Shown: positions 23,719 to 32,113 of the stretch, in pieces | Position numbering within the stretch: the first letter of the stretch is position 1 | Layout of the letters: every line of letters starts with the position of its first letter | Translations under genes and position numbers: made by a program | The notes under the pieces: generated by a model | The model's database searches: none | What the model was told of the DNA's origin: nothing | The model's input: only the letters and a program-made list of their open reading frames with translations | Assembly (NCBI GenBank): GCA_013288145.1 | Contig: JABDCJ010000029.1 | Coordinates: forward strand, 1-33,322 | DNA: 33,322 nucleotides | Source of the DNA: Nitrososphaerota archaeon | GTDB taxonomy: Archaea; Thermoproteota; Nitrososphaeria; Nitrososphaerales; CADDZS01 | Direction of reading: 5' to 3'

Positions 23719-24903
23719 TTGATAGCGGACGTACCCCTTTCTGATATCAAGGCAAATAGATTCAATTCGCGCTCAAATTACTCAAAGGGCTGCATAGACA
23801 GAATGGCCTTGTCTATGTCCTTGCATGGACAAATGTCGCCCGTAAAAGTGCGTCTTTCCAAGACAGGAGAAAAGTACGAGCTTGTCTTTGGCCATAGGAG
23901 GGTATTTGCAGCTAAGCAACTTGGTTGGGAAAAAATCAAAGCAGACCTGGCCGAATTAAGCGATGAACAGTCCATACTTCAGTCAATCGTTGAAAACATA
24001 GATCGCGACGACCTTTCAGATTTCGAAAAAGCTTTGATTTTCGAGAAACTACATTTGGAGTTCGGCAAAAACTATCAAGAGATCGGTGAAATGATCGGTC
24101 TTTCAAAGCAATCAATTTCAAATTATATTGGAATGTTGAGATTGTTTGATTCGGCGTATTTAGCGGATAATCCTGAACTTCAGCAAATGATGTATCAGCT
24201 AAGCGAAAGGCATGCACGCACCATCATGCGAGTGCCCGATCATAAAGATCGTGAAAACCTCGTTAGAATGACTTTGAATGAAGATCTATCAGTCAGGCAT
24301 CTCAATTCAGTTCTCCTTCGTTTAAGAAGTTGGTTTAACGATGAGGATCTAAATGAACGATATTCCTATGAAGCTATTGGAAATGAATTCAATGGAACAA
24401 GCGTTAAGGAAATAACGCGTCTCATCAACGAGAAATTCTTACTTTCAGAAATAGGTGACTTGGCAAACAGTGATCGGATCTACCTATTCGGGGGAGGATA
24501 CACGCTATTTTCATCTATGAAGAAAGACCTTTTGGAGAATAAAGACGCTGAGTCCTACAAGCATAATTGGTCCCTCAGGGTTGCTAGGGCGTTCAAATGG
24601 AAGATCGAAAAATTGCGGATCACCGTACTTTCACCGACTTCTGCTATGGCTACCGCCATTGTTCGCTACTCTAACAAGAGCGCTCACTTCGGCATCAGGG
24701 GCACTGTCATTGTAGTATTGAAACAAGATGGCTGGAAAATTGTACATGAGCACTGGTCCAAATTTGAGTCGAGCGATAGCAAACTTGAAAACGAACTAAT
24801 CTTAGGAGATAAAAAATTCAGAAGACAGATCCGTCATTCTACGGAAAAAGGAAGATTGACACAACGATCTGTTTTTAGAATCAGCAATTCTGTCACGGCT
24901 TAG
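23719..24903 (+). CDS. ParB/Spo0J-like DNA-binding protein fused to a C-terminal SnoaL/NTF2-like domain
   Basis: A 394-residue protein. Residues 1-95 are a ParB N-terminal domain; the arginine box is 'FGHRRVFAAKQLG' (57-69). Residues 100-140 are the ParB/KorB-type helix-turn-helix region ('YQEIGEMIGLSKQSISNYIG'), and 'LSERHARTIMRV' (161-172) is also typical. From about 228 to 350 the sequence changes to an alpha+beta domain ending in 'TVIVVLKQDGWKIVHEHWS', the hallmark C-terminal strands of SnoaL_3/DUF4440 NTF2-like domains. A basic tail follows. No ParA is nearby, so a transcription factor or nucleoid role with ligand sensing is more likely than segregation (inference). The start is a TTG with a TATA-like box about 30 nt before it. 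Confidence 0.85.
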   Translation: MIADVPLSDIKANRFNSRSNYSKGCIDRMALSMSLHGQMSPVKVRLSKTGEKYELVFGHRRVFAAKQLGWEKIKADLAELSDEQSILQSIVENIDRDDLSDFEKALIFEKLHLEFGKNYQEIGEMIGLSKQSISNYIGMLRLFDSAYLADNPELQQMMYQLSERHARTIMRVPDHKDRENLVRMTLNEDLSVRHLNSVLLRLRSWFNDEDLNERYSYEAIGNEFNGTSVKEITRLINEKFLLSEIGDLANSDRIYLFGGGYTLFSSMKKDLLENKDAESYKHNWSLRVARAFKWKIEKLRITVLSPTSAMATAIVRYSNKSAHFGIRGTVIVVLKQDGWKIVHEHWSKFESSDSKLENELILGDKKFRRQIRHSTEKGRLTQRSVFRISNSVTA

Positions 24904-25102
24904 CGGTGTGCTAGTTTCTGATCCAGGATGAACTTTAGCAGTTCTCTTACGTGTAATTATGAACACCTCAAATTATTGTAAACTTCACGTACAGATTTCA
25001 CAAGTTCTTAAATATCAATGGTCAAAATGGCACGCTCAACATGGTTTGTGTGAAGTATGTTGCCCGCCGGAGCAATTTGGACAGAACTAGCGTGATCGGA
25101 AT

Positions 25103-25870
25103 TTGAACAGGCTTCAGAACAAAGTAATCATAATTACTGGCGCAGGATCAGGAGTGGGTCAAGCTGCGACTACCCTTTTCACTAAGGAGGGTGCTAAAGT
25201 AGTTGCCGCGGATATCAATATGAAAAATGCCGAGGTGACTGCAAAGCTCGTCAAAGACGCAGGAGGGGAAGCAACCCCCTTCTTTGCCGACGTAAGTAAG
25301 ACGGACGACGTAAAAAATCTGATCGACAAAACCGTTCAGATGTATGGCAGATTGGATGTCCTTTACAATAATGCGGGGATTGCAGTGACAGGAACATTGT
25401 TGGACACAAGCGAAGAAATGTGGGATCGGACGATGAATACAAACTTGAAATCAGTATTCCTGACTTGCAAGTTTGCTATCCCGTACATGCTAAAACAAGG
25501 AGGAGGCACAATAATCAATACGGCATCAGTAAATGGTCTGGTCGGTCTTCCAAATGACGCGGTATATGATGCTTCAAAGGGAGGGGTAGTTCTACTAACG
25601 AAGGCAACGGCTTTAGACTTTGGCACGAAAAATATTCGGGTCAATTGTATTTGCCCGGGGACAATAGATACTCCCTTTACACATAATGCCCTAAAGGAGT
25701 ACGGGAATTATCAAGAGAATCTTGAGATGTTGAAGAAAATGAATGCTGCGTTGCAAAGACTAGTAAAACCAATGGAGGTCGCTCAACTTGCTCTTTTCTT
25801 AGCATCGGACGAATCATCGGCGATTACTGGTGCTGCTTATGTAGTCGATGCAGGATATTCAGCAATCTGA
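25103..25870 (+). CDS. Short-chain dehydrogenase/reductase (SDR)
   Basis: A 255-residue classical SDR. It has 'TGAGSGVG' (12-19), 'AADIN' after strand 2, 'NNAG' (89-92), Ser142, Tyr155, Lys159 and the ending 'VVDAGYSAI'. It is closest to the SDR at 17468-18238: both begin 'MNRL' from a TTG start, and share 'TASVNGLV' and 'LLTKATALDFG'. It stands alone between the ParB-like gene and the convergent cyclase gene. A TATA-like 'CTTAAATATC' lies about 90 nt upstream (25008-25017), so the transcript may have a leader. Substrate unknown. Confidence 0.91.
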   Translation: MNRLQNKVIIITGAGSGVGQAATTLFTKEGAKVVAADINMKNAEVTAKLVKDAGGEATPFFADVSKTDDVKNLIDKTVQMYGRLDVLYNNAGIAVTGTLLDTSEEMWDRTMNTNLKSVFLTCKFAIPYMLKQGGGTIINTASVNGLVGLPNDAVYDASKGGVVLLTKATALDFGTKNIRVNCICPGTIDTPFTHNALKEYGNYQENLEMLKKMNAALQRLVKPMEVAQLALFLASDESSAITGAAYVVDAGYSAI

Positions 25871-25961
25871 TTTTCTTTCTTGTTAGATTTCCTTAGACGA
25901 TTTGAGGAACCTTAAGGGATAACAATGTGTGGATAAGAAGATGCCAATGGTGATCCGACGT

Positions 25962-26918
25962 TTATTTTATAGCAATTGGATTAATCGGCGATCCGGTACC
26001 TCCCTCGAATTTTAGTGGCGAACAAACGTAAAAAAAGTCGTATTGTTTATCTTCGAAACAGTCTTGGGCAAGATCCTCGAGCCATAGAATCTCTTGGATT
26101 GGAATGCCCAATTTGTGCAAAAGAATCAGATGCAAAGGAAAAACAACTTCGGTCGTCGTTGAACGAGTTTGTTCGGCAGATAGAGTATCAGCCCCGAATG
26201 CCGAAATCTCCATGGCGGAAAACCAGCGGACGAGCTCCTCGCTAAAAGCAATTCCTGGTTCATTCAAGTCATAATAGTAAGCGTCGGGGCCGTTCTCATA
26301 GAATTTTCTGATGAACCCGGTCCTAACAAGTATTATGTCATGTTTCTGAATTTCGATTTTTTGATTCTCAGCCGTCATAAGAATATCATCTAGCGTTATT
26401 GGTTCTCCCTTAGAAAGAGAATCCAATCCCCTACAGCGTCCAACGTCTAGAAGGATTCCTCTACCAACTATTCCCTTATTCGCCAGGGGCACTATGCTAG
26501 CCTTCGAAAGTCCACCAATTGTGCTGTCCGAACTATATCCGTTATAGATTTTGTCACCAGTCCAGACATGTCCAAGCGCGTCACAGTGAGTTGTCCCCTG
26601 CAAGAACATGAATACTGCATCATCAGCAAATTTCAATCCACCCGTTTTGGGTCTGTCTTTACCACTTTTGTACGTCCCTTCATCATGTGTCATTAAATGA
26701 ACGGTGGTCGATCGCTTCGGATCATCTGACATGTCTACGGGGTCTCCGCCTTTTCTTCCTATTAGGAGGCCAAGTGAGAACACTTTTCCCTGCCTTATTG
26801 ACCTGACAGATTTCAGAATTTGATCTTTATCCAGAAAATTTAGGGCGCCGATTTCATCATCCGAACCCCAGCGCTGCCAGTTCGTAGGGACTGATTGGAG
26901 AAAATCGTCCTCGGGCAC
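25962..26918 (-). CDS. Cyclase family protein (kynurenine-formamidase-like metal hydrolase)
   Basis: A 318-residue member of the cyclase/KynB-like family (PF04199). The family metal motif HxGTHxDxxxH appears as 'QGTTHCDALGH', with His111, Asp113 and His117; the first His of the motif is Gln here. Members hydrolyse N-formyl amides or cyclic or isatin-type compounds. The 'WGSDDEIGALNFLD' N-terminus is typical of the long form of this family. It follows the carboxymuconolactone-decarboxylase-like gene by 55 nt on the same strand, probably in one operon. The start is GTG; no nearby ATG gives the conserved N-terminus. Confidence 0.88.
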   Translation of the reverse strand: MPEDDFLQSVPTNWQRWGSDDEIGALNFLDKDQILKSVRSIRQGKVFSLGLLIGRKGGDPVDMSDDPKRSTTVHLMTHDEGTYKSGKDRPKTGGLKFADDAVFMFLQGTTHCDALGHVWTGDKIYNGYSSDSTIGGLSKASIVPLANKGIVGRGILLDVGRCRGLDSLSKGEPITLDDILMTAENQKIEIQKHDIILVRTGFIRKFYENGPDAYYYDLNEPGIAFSEELVRWFSAMEISAFGADTLSAEQTRSTTTEVVFPLHLILLHKLGIPIQEILWLEDLAQDCFEDKQYDFFYVCSPLKFEGGTGSPINPIAIK

Positions 26919-26973
26919 AAACTGTTCAGTTATTGCGACAAGATTAGAATCTATCGGAGGAAATAATGGGTCT

Positions 26974-27366
26974 TCAGTGTTTCTTTACTTCGTTGAGTGC
27001 ATCTTTAATAGCATCGAGTCCATTAGAGGCAGTTGGAAACCCCGCGTAAGCTGCCAAATGAATCATCACCTCTAATATTTCGTCCAACTTGATGCCGTTT
27101 CTTAACGCAATTATCACGTGCTCTTTGACACGATTTTCCTTGCCGCCCATTGTAGCAAGAGTTGCAATAGTAATGAGCTCTTTCGTTTTGTAATCAAGTA
27201 TATGCCTAGACCAGATCTCGCCCCACACAAATTCCATGGCGTATTTGGCATAGTCCGGAGACAGGCTCTTAGTTTCTTTGAGAAAGTTCTTTGAGCTTGC
27301 TTTCCCCCTTATCTTAATAAATTGCTTCAAGCCGAGGTCATAGGGCTTTAGCTTCTTTCTTGCCAT
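26974..27366 (-). CDS. Carboxymuconolactone decarboxylase (CMD)-like small protein
   Basis: A 130-residue all-helical CMD/AhpD-family protein. The segment 'RVKEHVIIALRNGIKLDEIL' followed by 'IHLAAYAGFPTA' is the family core. There is no CxxC, so it belongs to the decarboxylase-like rather than the AhpD peroxidase branch. The exact reaction is unknown; such proteins often accompany aromatic or lactone-ring breakdown. It leads the pair with the cyclase gene. A TATA-like box 26 nt before the ATG supports this start and a leaderless mRNA. Confidence 0.87.
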   Translation of the reverse strand: MARKKLKPYDLGLKQFIKIRGKASSKNFLKETKSLSPDYAKYAMEFVWGEIWSRHILDYKTKELITIATLATMGGKENRVKEHVIIALRNGIKLDEILEVMIHLAAYAGFPTASNGLDAIKDALNEVKKH

Positions 27367-27387
27367 GCAAAAAAAGATCTAACCCCT

Positions 27388-27396
27388 CTATTTAGG
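27388..27396 (-). promoter_or_regulatory. TATA-like box of the CMD-cyclase pair
   Basis: On the minus strand it reads CCTAAATAG, centred about 26 nt before the ATG at 27366. This is the archaeal spacing for a leaderless transcript. Confidence 0.55.
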
Positions 27397-27537
27397 TTTC
27401 ATTCGGTGATCCCGATTACTGGAAGTTATTTATCCGACCCAAATGCATAACCGTGGAGAGATCTTATTCACTCAATCAAAGGGCTTAGAAAATATTGAGC
27501 AAAATTGTGGCATACTCCCATTTTAGTTATTTATTAC

Positions 27538-27560
27538 GATCCAATGGCCTACGTTGGATC
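27538..27560. repeat. 7-bp inverted repeat after the DegT aminotransferase gene
   Basis: GATCCAA (27538-27544) and TTGGATC (27554-27560) are exact reverse complements around 9 nt. It lies about 46 nt past the stop of the DegT-type gene. It may stabilise or end that transcript; no T-run follows on the minus strand. Confidence 0.4.
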
Positions 27561-27605
27561 TAACTGGTCGATAGTTTAGATTTTACAGAGTCGAGTTCAA
27601 ACATG

Positions 27606-28892
27606 TCACGACTTCAAACTCTTGATTCCTTCCTCAATCGACGCAATTACATATTGAATTTCTTCTTCGGTTTTGCTCGGATCTATTGGAAGATTGATTT
27701 GTTCCTCAAACCAGACCTTTTCGCATACAGGACATTCACCAAGGTCATGTCCGTAATACCGCATGTAGCTCGTAATATGTAACGGAAAGTAACGGAGCAC
27801 TGTTTGTATATTCTTTTTGTACATTAAGAATTGCAAGAACTTTGTGTGATCAATTCTGGCTTTCTCTTGATCAAGGAAGCACAAGTATTGATGGTAGACA
27901 TTCAAAAAGGACTTATCGTTCTTCGAGATTCGGATTCCTCTAATTGAAGCAAGACCCTCGTCATATTCTCGAGCTACTCTTATTCTCATTTGACATATGT
28001 GGTCGAGTTTCTTTAGCTGAACGGAGCCAACCGCAGCTTGTACTTCTGTCATTCTGAAGTTCGTCCCGTGCTCCTCTATAGTCGCCCAATTGAAATCGTA
28101 GGCTCCATCAGCATGATCTCGTAGTGGTGGCTCGGGTTTTCGGTGAGGCCCGATCGCTTTTGTGGCCAAGTCATTCATTTTACCGACAATGCCAAAAGAT
28201 CTAAGCCTGCGAGCTTCTTCGGCATACTCGTCGCTATTTGTCGTAAGCATGCCACCTTCGCCTAAGGTTGTCATATTTTTCAAAGAATGGAACGAAAAAC
28301 AGGACATATCGGCGATCGAGCCGACCTTTCGATCCTTGTAACTTGCGCCGACCGCGGGAGCGGCATCTTCGACGACTTTTAGATTGTGCATTCGGGCTAT
28401 TTTCATGACAGGATCCATGTCGACGGGCATTCCACCATAAGGAACTATGAAGATCGCTCTTGTTTTTTGGGTGATTTTATCCTCAATGGTGTTTGGATTA
28501 ACATTGAGTGTGTCAGGGTCAATATCCGCAAACTTAATGACGACGCCCCTTTTGACTGCCTCGATAACAGTAGCTATGAATGTCTGTGGCGTGCATATTA
28601 CTTCGTCACCTTTGTTAAGTCTCAAGATATCGGTTGATAATGTTAGGGCAGCCATGCACGATGAAAGAGCAACTGCATGCTTTACTCCGCAGTATCTTGC
28701 AAACTCCTCCTCAAACTTCCGAGTATAAACACCACCCCATTGATTAGCCAACGATTCGGCATTTTCCAATACCTCTCTAACTGCATCTAATTCATCCGCC
28801 CCGATCATCCCGCCGATGCCCTTTTCGCGAATTTTGAATTGGACACCGGACATGCCTACGGGGTATCCCGAATACATCTGCTCCTTTTGCAC
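27606..28892 (-). CDS. DegT/DnrJ/EryC1/StrS-family PLP aminotransferase
   Basis: A 428-residue PLP enzyme of the DegT/StrS (sugar aminotransferase) family. It shows 'HAVALSSCMAALTLS' (cofactor phosphate region), Asp176 in 'VVEDAAPAVGA', the Schiff-base Lys205 in 'SFHSLKNMTTLGEGG' and the C-terminal 'GECPVCEKVWFEEQINLPID'. Members usually transaminate a nucleotide-activated keto-sugar or scyllo-inosose-type cyclitol. No sugar-nucleotide genes are beside it, but the sugar isomerase-like gene at 14.3 kb could belong to a related pathway (weak inference). GTG at 28892 is the start given; ATG at 28877 preceded by AAGGAG is an alternative. It is monocistronic. Confidence 0.88.
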   Translation of the reverse strand: MQKEQMYSGYPVGMSGVQFKIREKGIGGMIGADELDAVREVLENAESLANQWGGVYTRKFEEEFARYCGVKHAVALSSCMAALTLSTDILRLNKGDEVICTPQTFIATVIEAVKRGVVIKFADIDPDTLNVNPNTIEDKITQKTRAIFIVPYGGMPVDMDPVMKIARMHNLKVVEDAAPAVGASYKDRKVGSIADMSCFSFHSLKNMTTLGEGGMLTTNSDEYAEEARRLRSFGIVGKMNDLATKAIGPHRKPEPPLRDHADGAYDFNWATIEEHGTNFRMTEVQAAVGSVQLKKLDHICQMRIRVAREYDEGLASIRGIRISKNDKSFLNVYHQYLCFLDQEKARIDHTKFLQFLMYKKNIQTVLRYFPLHITSYMRYYGHDLGECPVCEKVWFEEQINLPIDPSKTEEEIQYVIASIEEGIKSLKS

Positions 28893-29404
28893 GGCTAAAA
28901 TCCGACTCTTCGAGTTCGCTGACGGATCTTTAAAAGACTTCGGAGCTTAGGGCTTAATGCAACTATGCAAGCTACCATCGAAAAACAATATTTGAAAACT
29001 TCAATCTGATTAGATTTTAGTTCAACATCCATGATCAAAATCGGTATGTAGAAGCTCGCGCCCTTCATCCTGAGACGTCCCTATCTCAATTGATAACACC
29101 TTATCGAATATTCTAAGGGTAGTTTCTTTCATAGAACACGAAGAGACTAAGGAAAGAAAGTCTTAGTTCATTGTCAAAGAGGGAGAGATAGATCAGGAAC
29201 GATCCTTGCAGCATAACTGATTAAGAAAGAAGGATCAGATTCAGACAGTATGGGAGGTAGAAGTGCTCAAAGTTTCGCCAAAGAAATCGGAATATCTAAC
29301 AAAAGAAAACTAACTTTGGGTTATGGATTGTCAACAACATAGCGTGACGATACTATCTTGGGAATGCTCCCTGCTTAAATATTGTTCAATTCGCGAAAGT
29401 CTTC
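28893..29404. other. 512-bp gap with a possible gene remnant
   Basis: It should carry the promoter of the DegT gene at its left end. A short creatinase-like coding fragment (29217-29342) is listed separately. ACTAAG and CTTAGT form a 6-bp inverted repeat near 29143-29164. An AT-rich GCTTAAATATTG near 29374-29385 is promoter-like and points at the truncated M24 frame. Confidence 0.4.
29217..29342 (+). pseudogene. Possible remnant of the second half of a creatinase/M24 N-terminal domain
   Basis: An open stretch ends in 'SAQSFAKEIGISNKRKLTLG', resembling the late helix and strand of creatinase N-terminal domains ('..LxELGxxxKRxxxE'). It begins after a stop and ends at the TAG at 29340. Together with the next feature it may be debris of two tandem M24-like genes. 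The similarity is by eye and weak. Confidence 0.25.
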
Positions 29405-29755
29405 ATTGATTGCAAAGATAACCCGAGTCAAAGAAGAGAACAACTCTCCGCACATCTGGATCAGAATGCAATCGATTTTGCTATTATTTCATCGCCGATG
29501 CACATTCATTATTTCACCGGGTTCTCGATAGTTTATCGGTCAGATAAGGAAAGATGTGCCTCATTTCTTATCATCAAAAGGGATGGTGTCAACAAGCTAT
29601 TCGAAGGCAAATCGGAATACGCCAATGCTCAGTGTCCTTTCAGCGGTTTGGTAGACGACAGCTTGCTGAAGCATGAAGTCTCTTCCAATCATCAGCCCAA
29701 CCAGGTCACCTACCGATTCATTGGGTTAAGTCTAGATCGCACTTGCAACTATTGA
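29405..29755 (+). pseudogene. Truncated Xaa-Pro dipeptidase/creatinase (M24) N-terminal domain
   Basis: The frame reads 'REQLSAHLDQNAIDFAIISS' then 'PMHIHYFTGFS', the classic start of a creatinase N-terminal domain ('..aGxDaxlissPxNixYLTGF'). 'LIIKRDGVNKLFEGK' continues the first beta sheet. It stops at 29755, with no M24 pita-bread catalytic domain after it. No ATG precedes the homologous start; the first ATG (29498) lies inside the conserved region. It therefore looks broken at both ends. A stand-alone 85-residue product from 29498 cannot be ruled out. Confidence 0.65.
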
Positions 29756-29909
29756 AATGAAAGCATTTTCATTAAGAAAGACTTTCCGCGAAATGGTTTT
29801 CGCCATACTGTTTCGATTTGGTAAAAGACGTGAGATCTATAACTCATGAATTTTATTCACAATGAAGCTAAATCCACGAAAGAATAGACTCTCCTCTGCT
29901 CAATACTCA

Positions 29910-29917
29910 TATATATA
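29910..29917 (+). promoter_or_regulatory. TATA box of the third binding-protein gene
   Basis: TATATATA is centred 27 nt before the ATG at 29941, the classical archaeal spacing for a leaderless mRNA. It is the best-formed TATA box in the window. Confidence 0.65.
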
Positions 29918-29940
29918 CCCTCGAGTCTAGCGACGCAATA

Positions 29941-31986
29941 ATGAAAAGGACGAAGTCGTCTGGTGCCATGTCAAGATCCACTGCCCTAATCGCTGTTGTG
30001 GTTGTGATAATTCTGATTATTGCAGCCTCGGTCGCCATTTACTTCTCTCTTTCGACCCCCACTAATTCCTCTTCATCTTCCTCATCTAGTTTCTCATCTA
30101 GTTCAACTTCTTCATCTAGTTCGTCATCTAGTTCAACTTCCCCTTCAACTTCCTCATTAACTTCCACTTCATCTTCCTCATCTAGTTCGTCATCTTCGTC
30201 GGCAATTTCTTCGTCATCGTCCACAAACTCTTCGGCAACGGCAATTCAAAATACGCTTACCATCGACGCCTGGGGATGGTTTCAGGCTGGTCTCGACATG
30301 AATCAACTGTACGGAGCGTGTTGCGGTCCGTGGCCTAACTACGGAGAGTACACTGTTTATCAGCCACTTGTTTATGACAATGGAACTGCCCAGTATCAGG
30401 ATAATATAATACAGTACACCCCAGGTCTAGCATCTAACTGGACCGTATCCCCTGACCAAACGACTTGGACTTTTCAGTTGAGACAGAATGTACATTTCTC
30501 TGATGGCAGACCTTTCAATGCCTATCAGGCATGGATGGAGGAATACGGATTCTACTATCTTTCAGCAAACAGTTCTGGATGGTGGGACGGCGGAATGACG
30601 ATATTTAATATGTCCAACGTACGCTTTGGACCGGCAACGATCGCCCTGATAAATCAAAGTGACCTGATTCATCCATCTCAGTCAGCCCTTTCAGTAATGA
30701 TGAACAGTTCGTGGCCGATATATGTCACGGGCCCGTACACTATTGTTTTCCATCTTGGAGGACCATTCGTGTGGTTTCCAGGAACGTTGCTAGCATTTTG
30801 TGGTCTAATGTTTGATGCCCAATATGTGCTCGATCACGGAGGTTTCGGAACCCCAACTTCAATTAACACCCTGTTCAATCAAAATCCGATACCCGGATCG
30901 GGGCCATACGTCGTTACCCAATGGCAAGAAAACAGTCTTATCAAATTTACCCAGGATCAGAACTATTGGGCGCTTAGTCTTCCGCCCTCAACCTTCGTCC
31001 AACAACCCTACATGGATCCTGGACACGCAAAGAATGTTATTATTCAATACAAACCTGACGACATATCGAGATATACTGATCTTTCAAATGGCGCCTCACA
31101 ATTTTCTGACATAGGGCCTAGCGATTGGAATCTTGTGACTGCGAATCCACACTTCTCTTATGTAAAGGGCCCCGCTGGCGGTCCTCAATCGTTCATGATG
31201 ACTATAAACACGCGCATATTTCCCACAAACATAACTTTGGTCAGACAGGCAATTGTCCACGCCATAAATGACTCTGATATCGCCCAGAAAGCCTTCGCAG
31301 GTCAGATTACCCCCTTCGTCGGTCCCGAATACCCTTTGTGGAGTCAATTTTATGACCTCGGTAACTTTACCCCATACAGCTACAACCTAACGCTTGCTAA
31401 ACAAGATTTGGTTGCCGCCCACTACAATAGCTCGCTACCCATCACCCTCAAGATAGTAAGTGATTGCATAATGTGTACGAGTACCGCCGAAGTGATTCAG
31501 TCAGATTTGGCGCAGATAGGCATAACCGTCAATATCGAAGTACTCACGAGTTCGGCGCTATACGCGCCACTAGGTTCATTCTCCACCGATATAGCAAACG
31601 CCCAACAGATTGGCCAGCTTGCTCTTGAAGATGGAGGGCCCTCATACGCGCCGTATGGTGTGACTCCATACGATTACTGGGTCGCATTCGTAAGCAATCA
31701 ATCGGCTTATCCAAATTGGGCAATATACTATAATCCGATAGTACAAAAGTGCGTGAATTCATTTACACAGACTGCCAATATCTCATACATACAGTCATTG
31801 TGTAGATCGGCTCAAGCGCAAGTCTATAGCGATGCGCCGTACTATTGGATCGGCATAAGTCGACTCTGGGTGCCAACCGGGGGTTCGACCGTCTATAACC
31901 GTAATGTGATCAGTGGTTTTCTGCTCGATCCTATCGGAGGTGGTCAGTCTTCAATACCGATATTCAATACTGTAACTTTTGCTTAG
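29941..31986 (+). CDS. ABC transporter substrate-binding protein, family 5, surface-tethered (Ser-rich linker)
   Basis: A 681-residue SBP_bac_5 protein. It has a basic N-terminus, a hydrophobic stretch (about 17-38), then about 60 residues of nearly pure Ser/Thr before the binding domain begins near residue 100 ('TLTIDAWGWFQAG'). 'VRQAIVHAINDSDI' and 'PFVGPEYPLWSQFYDLGN' mark the family and make it the close paralogue of 21214-23277. A CxxC pair ('CIMC') is conserved between those two. The linker DNA contains five in-frame copies of TCATCTAGT. Neither a permease nor an ATPase gene is near. The downstream amide-related genes hint at an amide or peptide substrate (weak inference). Confidence 0.91.
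   Translation: MKRTKSSGAMSRSTALIAVVVVIILIIAASVAIYFSLSTPTNSSSSSSSSFSSSSTSSSSSSSSSTSPSTSSLTSTSSSSSSSSSSSAISSSSSTNSSATAIQNTLTIDAWGWFQAGLDMNQLYGACCGPWPNYGEYTVYQPLVYDNGTAQYQDNIIQYTPGLASNWTVSPDQTTWTFQLRQNVHFSDGRPFNAYQAWMEEYGFYYLSANSSGWWDGGMTIFNMSNVRFGPATIALINQSDLIHPSQSALSVMMNSSWPIYVTGPYTIVFHLGGPFVWFPGTLLAFCGLMFDAQYVLDHGGFGTPTSINTLFNQNPIPGSGPYVVTQWQENSLIKFTQDQNYWALSLPPSTFVQQPYMDPGHAKNVIIQYKPDDISRYTDLSNGASQFSDIGPSDWNLVTANPHFSYVKGPAGGPQSFMMTINTRIFPTNITLVRQAIVHAINDSDIAQKAFAGQITPFVGPEYPLWSQFYDLGNFTPYSYNLTLAKQDLVAAHYNSSLPITLKIVSDCIMCTSTAEVIQSDLAQIGITVNIEVLTSSALYAPLGSFSTDIANAQQIGQLALEDGGPSYAPYGVTPYDYWVAFVSNQSAYPNWAIYYNPIVQKCVNSFTQTANISYIQSLCRSAQAQVYSDAPYYWIGISRLWVPTGGSTVYNRNVISGFLLDPIGGGQSSIPIFNTVTFA
30082..30186 (+). 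repeat. In-frame short repeats TCATCTAGT in the Ser-linker coding region
   Basis: The 9-mer TCATCTAGT occurs at 30082, 30094, 30112, 30124 and 30178, always in the same codon phase (Ser-Ser-Ser). Such repeats can expand or contract without a frameshift, changing tether length. Confidence 0.6.
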
Positions 31987-32097
31987 TTCTGATGCCAAAA
32001 GTCAACAGAAGATGTTGTTTTAAGTCTTCAAGGAAATCAAAAGAGCCATCAGACGATTCATCCACTCTACCATAGATGATTCACCCCTTCAGAGTTA

Positions 32098-32108
32098 TTC
32101 ATTTTTTT
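32098..32108 (+). terminator. T-rich tract after the third binding-protein gene
   Basis: TTCATTTTTTT lies about 115 nt after the stop at 31986, just before the convergent DUF3830 gene. Candidate oligo-T terminator of the plus-strand transcript, by position only. Confidence 0.4.
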
Positions 32109-32113
32109 AAGAA

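Noticed and set aside
23585..24903. A complete plasmid-type ParABS segregation system
   Set aside because: No ParA/Walker ATPase, replication gene or further copies of the palindrome were seen in the window, and the ParB-like protein has a foreign C-terminal domain.
30039..30224. Open frame on the minus strand rich in Glu/Asp
   Set aside because: It is the reverse reading of the Ser-rich linker codons (TCN/AGT give GAN/ACT) and has no protein-like pattern or start signals.
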